A stretch of 64,000 bases of DNA from JAPPFW01 sp965231815 (GTDB lineage: Bacteria; Actinomycetota; Acidimicrobiia; Spongiisociales; Spongiisociaceae): assembly GCA_965231815.1 (NCBI GenBank), contig OZ246890.1, positions 3,286,001 to 3,350,000 of the forward strand, in the 5' to 3' direction. A model generated the notes under the pieces. It did not search any database and was not told the DNA's origin. It was given only the letters and a program-made list of their open reading frames with translations. Each line of letters begins with the position of its first letter. Position 1 is the stretch's first letter. Shown here piece by piece: positions 1-9,539 of this stretch. The position numbers were made by a program, and so were the translations under genes.

Positions 1-141
1 GCTGCTTGCACTTCCCGGGACGGTCCGTCCCTCTTCCCCCGGACAGACAACCATTCTCGTCGTCCGGCCGGGCTTCATCCACCGTCCGGTCCGAGATAGC
101 CGGAATCGGGCATGGCGATACAGAAGACGAGGGTTTGCGGA

Positions 142-170
142 TTGACTAACTACAAACATGTGATTATCCT
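142..170 (+). promoter_or_regulatory. Putative sigma-70-type promoter for nrdJ
   Basis: TTGACT at 142-147 and TATCCT at 165-170 are separated by exactly 17 bases, about 80 bases before the nrdJ start. The -35 box is one base from consensus. No NrdR-box pair and no cobalamin riboswitch were recognised in positions 1-249. This is a motif match only. Confidence 0.45.
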
Positions 171-249
171 GGTTGGTTCCATTGCGTAGGACGGAGTCGG
201 TCCACAGCGATCGCAACAACCACGGCATAGACCTCTTGAGGAGGACACC

Positions 250-3200
250 ATGACATCCACGGATCGAGGACTGCGTATCGAACGTCGGTTCACCAAGGGG
301 GCCCGGGATCCGTACGATGGCATCGCGTGGAGCCGCCGTGAGTCACGGATAACCAACCCGGACGGGTCGGTTGTGTTCGAGATGAAGAACGCCGAAGTTC
401 CAACCGGTTGGTCGACGGTGGCGACAGACATCATCGTTTCCAAGTACTTCCGCAAGGCGGGCGTGCCTCAGATCGACGAACACGGCGAACCTCTCACCGA
501 CGGAAACGGTGATCCTGTTCTCGGAACCGAGCATTCGGCCAAAGATGTGTTCGACCGGATGGCCGAAACATGGAGGCACTGGGGGGAATCCTACGGATAC
601 TTCGCTACTTCGGATGATGCACAAGCCTTCGAGGACGAACTCAAGTACATGCTCGCCAACCAGATGGCAGCTCCCAACAGCCCGCAGTGGTTCAATACCG
701 GATTGGCTCACAAGTACGGCATCACCGGCACGAAGCAGGGGTTCTGGTTCGTGGACGAGGAAACAGGAGAGGTGTCACCATCCCCGGATGCCTATTCCAG
801 GCCCGCTCCCCACGCTTGCTTCATCCAGTCGGTGGCAGACGACCTGGTCAACGACGGTGGCATCATGGACCTCTGGGTCAGGGAGGCGCGACTGTTCAAG
901 ATGGGCTCGGGAACCGGCTCGAACTTCTCCAGCATCCGCGCCGAGGGTGAGCCGCTGGCGGGAGGCGGAAAGAGTTCGGGACTCATGTCCTTCCTGAAGA
1001 TCGGCGACCGGGCCGCCGGCGCCATCAAGTCGGGCGGAACCACAAGGCGAGCCGCCAAGATGGTCATCCTTGATGTGGATCACCCCGACATCGCCGACTT
1101 TATCGACTGGAAACACATGGAGGAGGAGAAGGCGCGCCTCCTCATCGAACATGGGGGATTCCCGGCTGATTTCAACGGTGAAGCCTACGCAACCGTCTCT
1201 GGTCAGAACTCCAACAATTCGGTCCGGGTCGACAACCGGTTCATACAAGCCGTACGAGACGACGGCGACTGGCGCCTTATCAACCGGGTGGACGGCAAGG
1301 TCGCAGGCACGGTCAAAGCCTCGGACCTGTGGCGCCGGATCGCGGAGGCCGCGTGGGCCTGTGCCGATCCGGGCATGCAGTATCACTCCACGATCAACGA
1401 GTGGCATACCAGCCCGGCCGGAGGTGAGATTCGCGCCTCCAATCCCTGTTCCGAATACATGTTCCTCGACGATACGGCCTGCAACCTCGCCAGCGTCAAC
1501 CTCGTAGCCTTCCTCGACAAACAGACCGGTGCGTTCGATATTGACGACTACCTCCACGCCATACGGGTGTGGACCATCGTCCTTGAGATCTCGGTCACTA
1601 TGGCGCACTTCCCCTCGAAGCCGATCGCCCAAGGTTCGTACGACTACCGAACCCTGGGTCTGGGCTATGCGAACCTCGGCAGTCTGTTGATGCGCTCGGG
1701 CATCCCCTACGACTCGGACCGGGGTCGGGCCATCGCCGGCTCCCTCACCGCCATCCTCACCGGCGAAGCTTATGCCACCTCCGCGATGATGGCCGACGTC
1801 TTGGGCCCGTTCCCCCGGTTCGAGGAGAACCGCGAGCACATGCTCCGGGTGATCCGCAACCATCGGCAGGCTTCCTACGGCGCCACCGACTACGAAGGCG
1901 TTACGACCGAGGTTCTGGCGATAGATCCGCATCATTGCCCGCCCGATCTCTTGGCTGCGGCCCGGGGCGCCTGGGACCGGGCCTTGTCCGGGGGTGAGCG
2001 GTATGGCTACCGCAACGCCCAAGCCACCGTTCTCGCTCCTACCGGATGCCTGGTAGGGGGATCACTCATCCCTACCGAGCGTGGACTGGTACGGCTCCGG
2101 TCGCTCGGCGCCCCGGAAGGCGATCAATGGCAGGATCTCGGTATCTCGGTCGGAACAGACCAGGGTCCTCGTACCGCATCCCATTTCTATGTAAATGGGG
2201 TTGAGCCGGTGGTGTTGGTCGAAACTGATCGTGGATACCATATCCAGGGAACACCCACCCACCGTATAAAGGTTGTCGATGCGCCGAGCGGCGACTGGGT
2301 CTGGAAACGTTTCGGAGACATCAAAGCCGGAGACCTCGTACCTCTTCAACTGAACCAACTGGTGGGAACTCCCCGCAAGGTGACCCTGCCCTCATTAGGT
2401 GAGATGTACTGGACGGGCGACCACACCACAACCGCTCCGCGAACCATGAGTCCGGAGCTAGCGGAACTGGTGGGCTACTTCATGGGAGACGGGTCACTCC
2501 ACGCCAAGGGACTGAGGTTGTGTGTAACGGCCGGCGACTTTGACGTAGTGGAACGGCTTCGTATGCTCGGGAAGGATCTATTCAATCTCGAAGCCCACGT
2601 CACTGAGAAAGTCGGCTACTTTGAGGTCGCGTTTCACTCGGTACCGCTAAACGCGTGGTGGGAAGCGTGCGGTTTCGCGAAAACCGCCCCGGCACAGGGC
2701 CACACCGGCAAGGACCGGCGCCCACACCTACCCGACGCGATACTCGCCTCCAACGACCCGGAAACCTACCGGGCGTTCGTGCGGGGACTCTTCGAGGCCG
2801 ACGGGACCGTCACGAATGGTTACCCAACCTGGTCCACCACATCGATCACGTTCGGCCACGACGTCCAGTCACTGTTGCTGGCAATCGGATATCCCACAAC
2901 CCGGAAAATGGACCGGACCGGTTGGGGACGCTCTCCCTTGGCCGTATTGCGTACCCTCGACCTCTCCTACTCGAAGGGTTTTGCTGACGAAATAGGATTC
3001 ATGAGCGGACACAAGCAGTCCGCCTTGGCGTCAACCACCATCGCCCAAGCCGGTCGCCATGATCGCATTCCGGTTTCTCGCTCCCTTGTCGATCGGTTGA
3101 TTCCGGATAACGGCCCCCTGCGTCGCACCATGCCGGCATCCCTAGCCAGGCACGGTATGGTGTCACGCCGATCTGCGCTGGAACTCTTGAAGCGAACCGG

Positions 3201-4950
3201 CGACGCTGAACTGGCACGGCTGCTCAACTACTTTTACGACCGCGTCAGCAGCGCCGAACTCGGCGAGGAGCAGTGGACCTACGACCTGTCTGTTCCCGAC
3301 AACGTGACCTACGTGGCCAACGGCTTCGTATCACACAACACCATCGGGCTGGTGATGGATTGCGACACGACCGGGGTCGAGCCCGATTTCGCCCTGGTGA
3401 AGTTCAAGAAGTTGGCCGGCGGCGGCTACTTCAAGATAGCCAACCAGTCGGTGGCGCCCGCCTTGCGACGGCTCGGCTATAACCCCGGCCAGATCCAAGA
3501 GATCATCGGCTACGTAGTGGGCGCCTCTTCCCTGGAAGGAGCTCCCCACATCAACCGGCGGTCGCTAGGGAAGCTCGGATTCACGACAAGTGACCTGGCC
3601 GGGATCGAAGCAGCCCTTCCCGGCGCCTTCGAGTTGGCCCATGCTCTCAACCCCTTCGTGCTGGGTGCGGATGCCATGCGACGGCTCGGATTCTCGGAAG
3701 AGGAATACAACGATCCCGACTTCGATCTGGCCGCCGCTCTGGAGTTCAGCGCGCTGGAGATACGCCGCGCCAACGACTACATATGCGGACGCCAGACGAT
3801 CGAAGGCGCCCCCCATCTTCGGGACGAACATCTAGCTGTTTTCGACTGCGCCAACCGTAACGGCAAGTACGGCAAGCGGTTCATCCACCACACCGGCCAC
3901 ATAAAGATGCTGGCAGCCACCCAGCCGTTCATCTCCGGCGCCATCTCGAAGACCATCAACATGCCCACAGAGGTGACCACCGAGGATGTGGCCGACGCCT
4001 ACATGATGTCTTGGGAGTTGGGACTCAAGGCTATGGCCCTCTACCGAGACGGATCGAAGGCATCCCAACCGCTGTCGGTGTCGTCCGACGACGGTGAGTC
4101 CGAGGAAACCGACGACAAGGTGGCCGAAGCGCTCGAGCATGAGGCCGGGCTGGCGTGGGGTCGCCTACCGGCGGGGACTTCCCCCACCCAGGCCTACGCC
4201 AACCATCCACGGCCGCGGTTCCTGCTGCCCGCCCGCCGGGCCGGCTGGACGCAGGAAGCGCGGGTGGGTGGCCACAAGGTTTTCCTGCGCACCGGTGAGT
4301 ACGATGACGGAACCCTCGGAGAGATATTCCTGGACCTGGCCAAGGAAGGCGCCACGCTGCGCGGCATCCTGGCTAGCTTCGCCATCGCGGTTAGCAAGGG
4401 CCTGCAGTACGGCGTTCCTCTCGAGGAGTTCGTCGACACCTTCATCTTCCAGACCTTCGAGCCGCGCGGCATGGTTGAGGGCCATCCCAACATAAAGATG
4501 GCCAATTCGATCATCGACTACATCTTCAGGGCGCTCGGGGTGGAGTACCTGCACCGCGACGAGTTGGTTCAGGTCCCCCCGGACCGCTCGGCCAGCGATC
4601 TACCGGAGCCCCCGAAAGGTAAGGCCGCTGAAGCCGGCTACCAGCTGGAGCTAATGGAATCGATCAAGGAGAGGGACATCGAAGCGCAGTCCACCGCCGC
4701 GGCCTTCGCCGACGCAACCGGTCCTCCCCCCAACATCGGCGCCCCCCGACGTGCACCTGTACCGGTAAGCGGCAACGGCGCCCGGAAGGTCGGTAGTTCT
4801 TCATCGCAAGCCACCTTGCTGGACACCAGCCAGGTAACCGGCGGGCTGATGGGTGACGCCCCGCCCTGCTCCTCGTGTGGCCACATGACGATTCGCAACG
4901 GCTCCTGCTATGTCTGCCTCACCTGTGGAGACACCACCGGATGTAGCTGA
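250..4950 (+). CDS. nrdJ: Class II (adenosylcobalamin-dependent) ribonucleotide reductase with intein
   Basis: The product reduces ribonucleotides to deoxyribonucleotides in the cytoplasm using adenosylcobalamin as radical source. Visible motifs are the finger-loop NPCSE with Cys400, the following TACNLASVNL segment, the barrel motif APTG/TIGLVMDCDTTG that is split by an intein after codon 599, and a Cys-rich C-terminal tail (CSSCG, CYVCLTCG) typical of long NrdJ proteins. Without the 431-residue intein the enzyme is about 1135 residues. The ATG at 250 is supported by GAGGAGG at 238-244. The gene stands alone; the next gene starts 169 bases later. Reliance on B12 matches the corrinoid methyltransferase cluster at 23-30 kb. 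Family assignment is secure. Confidence 0.96.
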   Translation: MTSTDRGLRIERRFTKGARDPYDGIAWSRRESRITNPDGSVVFEMKNAEVPTGWSTVATDIIVSKYFRKAGVPQIDEHGEPLTDGNGDPVLGTEHSAKDVFDRMAETWRHWGESYGYFATSDDAQAFEDELKYMLANQMAAPNSPQWFNTGLAHKYGITGTKQGFWFVDEETGEVSPSPDAYSRPAPHACFIQSVADDLVNDGGIMDLWVREARLFKMGSGTGSNFSSIRAEGEPLAGGGKSSGLMSFLKIGDRAAGAIKSGGTTRRAAKMVILDVDHPDIADFIDWKHMEEEKARLLIEHGGFPADFNGEAYATVSGQNSNNSVRVDNRFIQAVRDDGDWRLINRVDGKVAGTVKASDLWRRIAEAAWACADPGMQYHSTINEWHTSPAGGEIRASNPCSEYMFLDDTACNLASVNLVAFLDKQTGAFDIDDYLHAIRVWTIVLEISVTMAHFPSKPIAQGSYDYRTLGLGYANLGSLLMRSGIPYDSDRGRAIAGSLTAILTGEAYATSAMMADVLGPFPRFEENREHMLRVIRNHRQASYGATDYEGVTTEVLAIDPHHCPPDLLAAARGAWDRALSGGERYGYRNAQATVLAPTGCLVGGSLIPTERGLVRLRSLGAPEGDQWQDLGISVGTDQGPRTASHFYVNGVEPVVLVETDRGYHIQGTPTHRIKVVDAPSGDWVWKRFGDIKAGDLVPLQLNQLVGTPRKVTLPSLGEMYWTGDHTTTAPRTMSPELAELVGYFMGDGSLHAKGLRLCVTAGDFDVVERLRMLGKDLFNLEAHVTEKVGYFEVAFHSVPLNAWWEACGFAKTAPAQGHTGKDRRPHLPDAILASNDPETYRAFVRGLFEADGTVTNGYPTWSTTSITFGHDVQSLLLAIGYPTTRKMDRTGWGRSPLAVLRTLDLSYSKGFADEIGFMSGHKQSALASTTIAQAGRHDRIPVSRSLVDRLIPDNGPLRRTMPASLARHGMVSRRSALELLKRTGDAELARLLNYFYDRVSSAELGEEQWTYDLSVPDNVTYVANGFVSHNTIGLVMDCDTTGVEPDFALVKFKKLAGGGYFKIANQSVAPALRRLGYNPGQIQEIIGYVVGASSLEGAPHINRRSLGKLGFTTSDLAGIEAALPGAFELAHALNPFVLGADAMRRLGFSEEEYNDPDFDLAAALEFSALEIRRANDYICGRQTIEGAPHLRDEHLAVFDCANRNGKYGKRFIHHTGHIKMLAATQPFISGAISKTINMPTEVTTEDVADAYMMSWELGLKAMALYRDGSKASQPLSVSSDDGESEETDDKVAEALEHEAGLAWGRLPAGTSPTQAYANHPRPRFLLPARRAGWTQEARVGGHKVFLRTGEYDDGTLGEIFLDLAKEGATLRGILASFAIAVSKGLQYGVPLEEFVDTFIFQTFEPRGMVEGHPNIKMANSIIDYIFRALGVEYLHRDELVQVPPDRSASDLPEPPKGKAAEAGYQLELMESIKERDIEAQSTAAAFADATGPPPNIGAPRRAPVPVSGNGARKVGSSSSQATLLDTSQVTGGLMGDAPPCSSCGHMTIRNGSCYVCLTCGDTTGCS
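2047..3339 (+). other. Intein with LAGLIDADG homing endonuclease inside NrdJ
   Basis: The in-frame insertion begins at a Cys codon (residue 600, block A CLVGGSLIPTERG) and ends with FVSHN; the next extein residue is Thr. Removing it rejoins APTG to TIGLVMDCDTTG, the uninterrupted form in this enzyme family. Block B-like GTPTHRIKV lies about 70 residues in. Two dodecapeptides are visible, LVGYFMGDGSL near residue 741 and FVRGLFEADGTV near residue 844, each carrying the acidic catalytic residue, so the endonuclease looks intact. The splicing residues Cys1, terminal His-Asn and Thr+1 are all present, so splicing should work. Length is 431 residues. Confidence 0.93.
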
Positions 4951-5119
4951 GCTTCACCGAACTCATCGATTACAACAAGCATCCCCTCCCCTTGATTCTG
5001 ATCGGGGTGTGACAACGAGTAACTCGTCGGGAACTAACTAGCGAGGGGAGTAGTAGTGGCAAGAGTCTGCTAACGTCACCACACGTACTAGATCACAAAT
5101 AGGGAATTGACTACCATAA

Positions 5120-6586
5120 ATGGCTTGGAAACCTATCACGGGCCTGGGACACCACTGGCAAGATCTTGCCAGCAAAGAACTCCCACCGCTGATCGCGGTG
5201 TGGTCCGAACAGCGCGAATCGCTGCTTGATACCGAAAGCCTTGCGCAGTTCAACGAACGACTGGCTAGGGAGTGGGCGATCGAGACCGGGATTCTCGAAG
5301 GTCTCTACACCCTTGACCGCGGTATCACCACCCTGCTCATCCAGCGCGGCCTTGATGAGTCGCTGATCGCCCACGGCACTACCGACCGGCCCGTCGCCCA
5401 GGTCGCCGCCCATCTACGTGACCACAAGGAAACTGTGGACTGGCTCTTCGAGTTCGTCAAGGATGAACGTCCCTTCTCCGAGTCGTTTATCAAGGAACTC
5501 CATGCGCTGATCACCCGCAGCCAGAGGACTGCCACGGGTATCGATCAATTCGGCCACAGAGTTGAAGTGGATCTCTTGCGCGGCGCCTACAAGGTGCGAC
5601 CCAACAACCCGACTCGGGCAGATGGCTCGGTACACCGGTACTGCCCTCCCGAGCAGGTCACGATCGAGATGGAACGGCTTGTCGACCTCCATGATCGTTA
5701 CCTAGAAGATAACGTCCCACCGGAAGTACTGGCGGCATGGCTACACCACCGCTTCACGCAGATACATCCCTTCCAGGACGGAAACGGTCGGGTAGCCCGG
5801 GCGCTCGCCACTCTCGTGCTACTGAGGGCGGGCTGGTTTCCTCTCGTGGTGCACCGTGACCAACGCGGCGCCTACATCAACGCGCTGGAGGCAGCCGATC
5901 AGGACAACCTCGAACCCCTCATAGGAATGTTCGCAGCTATCCAACGTCAGGCCTTCGTTAACGCCCTAGGGATAGCCCGCGAGGTCCTTCGCGCCAGCGA
6001 ACATCTCGACCAGATGGTGGCTGCAATCGGTGACCACTTCCAGAAGCGGGACGAAGCTTTGGCAAGGAATATGATCCAAGCCAAAGACCACGCCCAAGCC
6101 CTCTGGAATCAGGCGGGGGTTACGTTCTCGAAGATATCTGGACAGTTGAGTGAAGCGATCGGTGCTCTGTCCGAGCGCCAGGTATTCGACGACGATTGCG
6201 CTCCCGGTGACACCAGTTACCGCCGACGGTGGCATCGCGCCCAGATAATCGCCGCAGCCAAAGATCTCGGCTACTACGCGAACATCGGTGAGTACAGCGC
6301 TTGGCGAAGGATCGTGCTGGAAACTGAGGCAGGGCGTTCCGAAATCGTCCTAACTTTCCATGGAATAGGGCGAGAGTATCGGGGCCTTCTAGGTGCGTCC
6401 CTCTCCATCTACCGCAAGCCTGAAACCGACGAGGGTCACTCGATGATCGAGGGCCGGCGCACGGTCAGCAAGGAGCTCTTCCAGATCAATTACCTGGAAT
6501 CCTTGGAAGCCGTAGAGATGCGGTTTGCGACCTGGCTAGACAAGTACTTACTCCAAGCATTGGATCTGTGGCGACAAGGAGAGTAG
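5120..6586 (+). CDS. Fic family protein (probable AMP transferase)
   Basis: Fic proteins usually transfer AMP from ATP to target proteins. The catalytic loop HPFQDGNGRVAR starts at about residue 216. A TxxxEG inhibitory-helix motif (TGILEG, residue 56) precedes the core, which indicates a self-inhibited Fic with the inhibitory helix in the N-terminal part. At 488 residues it is longer than the Fic core alone; the region after residue 270 is helical and may be a target-binding or DNA-binding part that I do not recognise. The start at 5120 has only a weak ribosome-binding site. There is no clear partner gene. A second, unrelated-length Fic protein lies at 36.0 kb. Confidence 0.9.
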   Translation: MAWKPITGLGHHWQDLASKELPPLIAVWSEQRESLLDTESLAQFNERLAREWAIETGILEGLYTLDRGITTLLIQRGLDESLIAHGTTDRPVAQVAAHLRDHKETVDWLFEFVKDERPFSESFIKELHALITRSQRTATGIDQFGHRVEVDLLRGAYKVRPNNPTRADGSVHRYCPPEQVTIEMERLVDLHDRYLEDNVPPEVLAAWLHHRFTQIHPFQDGNGRVARALATLVLLRAGWFPLVVHRDQRGAYINALEAADQDNLEPLIGMFAAIQRQAFVNALGIAREVLRASEHLDQMVAAIGDHFQKRDEALARNMIQAKDHAQALWNQAGVTFSKISGQLSEAIGALSERQVFDDDCAPGDTSYRRRWHRAQIIAAAKDLGYYANIGEYSAWRRIVLETEAGRSEIVLTFHGIGREYRGLLGASLSIYRKPETDEGHSMIEGRRTVSKELFQINYLESLEAVEMRFATWLDKYLLQALDLWRQGE

Positions 6587-6636
6587 TTGTCACCGGTTTA
6601 GGTGGAATGGCAACGAGCCAGTGGCATCGTCGCCTT

Positions 6637-7152
6637 CTATGCCCTGACCACCACGGTGGAAACAACCTTGTCGTGCCAGCCTTGGCGGCGCTTATCCCAT
6701 GTTGGTGATGCGTACACCAGAAGAACGGCCAGCCAACCGACGGTTGGTATACCGGCCGGGAGAGTCAGGATCAGCCATCGGCCGACCGACTTTCCCCATC
6801 CGGGTATCCCGCCGTTGTCGACGCGTACAACCCGGACACAGGTGACCATCTTGCCGAGCGTCTGGCCCCGCAGGGCAATCATGGCCACCTCGTACAGGAG
6901 GGCCACCAGCAGGAACAACAGGATCGCGCCGAAGCCGAGCGCAACGATAACAAAAAGGACGTCGTCGTCGTCCAACAGTGACGACCACACGATGCCGCCC
7001 ACGCTGATCCAGAAGAAGCCGACGATACTCGCTTCGACAATGCCAACAATGATAATGTCTATGATCCGTGCTCCGAGACGTCTGCCGAGCCTGGCCAGTT
7101 CACGCTCCTCACCGGTTCCGAAAACCACCCGCCCTGACCTGGCAGATTCCAT
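6637..7152 (-). CDS. RDD family membrane protein
   Basis: Small integral membrane protein of 171 residues. The RDD-type signature ARLGRRLGARIIDIIIVG is near the N-terminus, followed by hydrophobic segments, then GQTLGKMVTCVRVVR, the typical RDD-family TLGK loop, and a last helix before WHDKV. I chose ATG at 7152 rather than the upstream TTG at 7170 because AAAGG sits 6-7 bases before it. It follows the permease gene at 7189-8079 with a short gap on the same strand, so the two are probably cotranscribed. Substrate or role is unknown; some RDD proteins have been linked to ion exchange. Confidence 0.8.
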   Translation of the reverse strand: MESARSGRVVFGTGEERELARLGRRLGARIIDIIIVGIVEASIVGFFWISVGGIVWSSLLDDDDVLFVIVALGFGAILLFLLVALLYEVAMIALRGQTLGKMVTCVRVVRVDNGGIPGWGKSVGRWLILTLPAGIPTVGWLAVLLVYASPTWDKRRQGWHDKVVSTVVVRA

Positions 7153-7188
7153 CAGTTCACCTTTCGCCAACTCAATACAGGGTAGCCG

Positions 7189-8079
7189 TCAAAACACCAT
7201 TAGCTGGACCAACACCCCACCGGAAATCGCCACCACGAAAACGAAGGCCGCGAAAACGGCTAGGACCCGAGGCGTGGTAATTCGGGACAGGATCACGAAC
7301 TCGGGAACGTTGGCCGCGGCGCCGGCGATGGTCAGAGCGACCACAACCCCTACACCGACGCCGGCGGACCGCAGCGCGTCGGCGATGGGAACGAACAGTT
7401 CGGTGTTGATGTAGAACAGAGTTCCTAGCGCCGCAGCCGCGGGTATGGCGGCCGCACCCGACAGACCCGGTACCCGAGCCACGGTCTCAGCGGGAAGGAA
7501 AGCGGTGATGGCTATCCCGATACCAACACCCAGCACCAAGAGCGGAAGCATGGTCCGCAACAGGCTTTGCGATGACCGCATCGCCGGTCGCCACTCGCGC
7601 CGGAGTCCCCTCCACGGTACCGAGCCTGTCCCCGAGTCCGGAGACACTGCGCCACCGATGCCGTCGAGAGGCCTCATGAAGCGTTCCAGTCCGACCTTCT
7701 CGGCCAGCATGGCCAGAGCCAGCGCCGCCACAAAAGCAACTCCCAGGTAGATGGACGCGGCGGGCAGGCCCACGATTATGACCAGAGCCCCGAACAGAAT
7801 GGGGTCGAGCACCGGTGCCGCCACGATGAAAGCCACATACCCGGCCGGGGATACTCCGGCCTGGCGGAGTGAGACTAGGACCGGAATGGCCGAGTACGTG
7901 CAAAAGGGGGTGATGAACCCGACTGCGATCCCGCGCAGGGCAGCCCGAAGCGGTGAGGCGCCCATGAGAGATCGAAGGCGTTCGTCACCGAGGCGACGCC
8001 GGACCAGCGTGAGCCCGAAGGATACCCCCACGAACAGCACGAGTAGCTCGCAAAACAGCCAGAGCGCATCCCGGATCAC
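7189..8079 (-). CDS. Permease of the ArsP/UPF0718 (DUF318) type
   Basis: Integral membrane protein of 296 residues with two similar halves, each containing several hydrophobic helices. The segment GFITPFCTYSAIPVLVSLRQ followed by AAPVLDP resembles the characteristic P-F-C-[ST]-x-S-A...PL/PVLDP blocks of this permease family, which includes organoarsenical exporters (ArsP) and YraQ. The usual CSCS is CTYS here, so arsenic specificity cannot be claimed. The start is GTG at 8079. It lies upstream of the RDD gene in the same direction. Family is likely; substrate unknown. Confidence 0.75.
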   Translation of the reverse strand: MIRDALWLFCELLVLFVGVSFGLTLVRRRLGDERLRSLMGASPLRAALRGIAVGFITPFCTYSAIPVLVSLRQAGVSPAGYVAFIVAAPVLDPILFGALVIIVGLPAASIYLGVAFVAALALAMLAEKVGLERFMRPLDGIGGAVSPDSGTGSVPWRGLRREWRPAMRSSQSLLRTMLPLLVLGVGIGIAITAFLPAETVARVPGLSGAAAIPAAAALGTLFYINTELFVPIADALRSAGVGVGVVVALTIAGAAANVPEFVILSRITTPRVLAVFAAFVFVVAISGGVLVQLMVF

Positions 8080-8181
8080 ACTACTTCTAGACCAGCCTCT
8101 TGAGGGTATAGCCCCGGAACACTAGGGGAGGTCCGTACAAGGAGGTTCGACGACCCATAAACAGAACGGCGCACAAGTAGG

Positions 8182-8679
8182 TCAGCGCCGCTTGTACAGC
8201 CCCATCAGCGTCGCCTTTTCGAGGGTGTTGAAGTGCAGCATGAACCCCACCACCGCCGCGGACGTGTCGGCGTCGACCGGCAGGGCATCGACTCCTACCG
8301 CGTGAACCGTGAACACGTACCGGTGGGGATGGTCCCCCTCTGGAGGGCACGCACCACCGTAGCCGGGCTGACCGAAATCGGTCCGGGTCTGTAGTGCACC
8401 TTCCGGAATGCCCGATCCGTCCCCGGCGCCGGTGGCCAACTGGGTGGTGGAGGCTGGGATATTCACGACCACCCAGTGCCAGAAGCCGGACCCGGTGGGA
8501 GCGTCGGGGTCGTAACAAGTGATCGTAAAGCTCTTAGTCCCCGCAGGGGCTCCCGACCAGGCGAGTTGGGGCGACCGATTGCCCCCGGCACAGCCAAATC
8601 CGTACTCCTCGGCAAGTACATGGTCAGCGCCGAGGTAATCGCCGTCTTCGAAGTCACTCGATTGGAGGGTCAACGCCAT
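8182..8679 (-). CDS. YbhB/YbcL (PEBP) family protein
   Basis: Phosphatidylethanolamine-binding-protein fold, 165 residues, the usual bacterial length. Family hallmarks are SPQLAWSGAPAGTKSFTITC, YDPDAPTGSGFWHWVVVNIP (the DPDAP/W-HW ligand pocket) and the GGACPPEGDHPHRYVFTVHA block. No signal peptide, so cytoplasmic. The ATG at 8679 has AAGGAG close upstream. Function in bacteria is poorly defined. It is separated from the permease by about 100 bases and may be monocistronic. Confidence 0.92.
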   Translation of the reverse strand: MALTLQSSDFEDGDYLGADHVLAEEYGFGCAGGNRSPQLAWSGAPAGTKSFTITCYDPDAPTGSGFWHWVVVNIPASTTQLATGAGDGSGIPEGALQTRTDFGQPGYGGACPPEGDHPHRYVFTVHAVGVDALPVDADTSAAVVGFMLHFNTLEKATLMGLYKRR

Positions 8680-8740
8680 CGTCTCTCCTTGGTAGGCCGT
8701 ATTCGAGACTACACCACAGCAGAGATTCTGAAGTACCCTG

Positions 8741-9433
8741 ATGCAGATGTCGGCGCAGGATCGTGAACATAACAGCGAGTTCGAGGAAGCACTCGCCAGA
8801 CTTGATTTTGGACGCGCCCGTGAACTGGCCGAACTCGAGACCGGATCGCAACGGATCCGGATGCGAGACCGGATCAGGACTGCACGGATGGAAGCAACCG
8901 ATCGCGCCGAGAAGCTGGCCGCCCGGATCCAATTCCTGGCTCGCGCCGACCACTACGAGGGCCTGCTGGCTCTGGACTCTGACCCCACCACCGAGCGGCT
9001 GCTCTCGCTACTCTCCACCGAGTTGCATCGCGGCGCCCGGCTCCATCTCGACGGCGCCACCCGCCGCCAGGCCCGCTTCCGCTCAGCCGCTAGACGCCAT
9101 ATGAAGCAAGCCGCCGCCGCGCTCGTCCTGCTCGACACCGCCAAGGCCGCCGCCGAACTGGACAAGGTTCAGGCTCGGTGGCTGACCGAGACACAGAGGA
9201 AGGAGCTTGCCGAACTCCGCAATCAGGCCGATCAGGCGGATGCCGAGCGGATGGATCTCGAAAACCGGACCGCGGCGGTCCTTCGTGAGCACGCCCCCGA
9301 TCCTGACACCCAGACCCCTGGCCCGGATGAAAGTTCCGTCGGAAAGCGACGGTTCAGACCGGGAGGCTGCCTCGGATCGGTGATGCTGGCCGCCGCTCTC
9401 GTGGCCCTAGTGGTTCTCGTAACCGTCGGCTGA
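8741..9433 (+). CDS. Unknown protein, helical with C-terminal membrane anchor
   Basis: Not recognised. The 230-residue product is highly charged and Ala/Arg/Glu-rich, predicted largely helical (residues 5-175), followed by an acidic Pro-rich linker (PDPDTQTPGPDESS) and one hydrophobic C-terminal segment (GSVMLAAALVALVVLVTV), suggesting a tail-anchored protein with a cytoplasmic coil. The initiation site may be 8741 or the second Met codon at 8747; neither has a strong ribosome-binding site. It is divergent from the PEBP gene and upstream of the methyltransferase. Base composition matches coding DNA and the competing frames are poorer. Confidence 0.6.
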   Translation: MQMSAQDREHNSEFEEALARLDFGRARELAELETGSQRIRMRDRIRTARMEATDRAEKLAARIQFLARADHYEGLLALDSDPTTERLLSLLSTELHRGARLHLDGATRRQARFRSAARRHMKQAAAALVLLDTAKAAAELDKVQARWLTETQRKELAELRNQADQADAERMDLENRTAAVLREHAPDPDTQTPGPDESSVGKRRFRPGGCLGSVMLAAALVALVVLVTVG

Positions 9434-9539
9434 CCGCGATGACCCTTGTCGGAAGCCTCGGGTGATGATTCTTGGGCGTCAGGCGGTCGCCAAATAGCCG
9501 GATGGGGTAGAGTCTCGAACCAATCGAAGGATCCGAGGC

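Noticed and set aside
1..249. Cobalamin riboswitch or NrdR boxes before nrdJ
   Set aside because: Only a promoter-like -35/-10 pair is visible; neither motif could be supported.
775..2022. 415-codon minus-strand open frame inside nrdJ
   Set aside because: It is the antisense shadow of a strongly conserved enzyme in high-GC DNA; no family resemblance and no ribosome-binding site.
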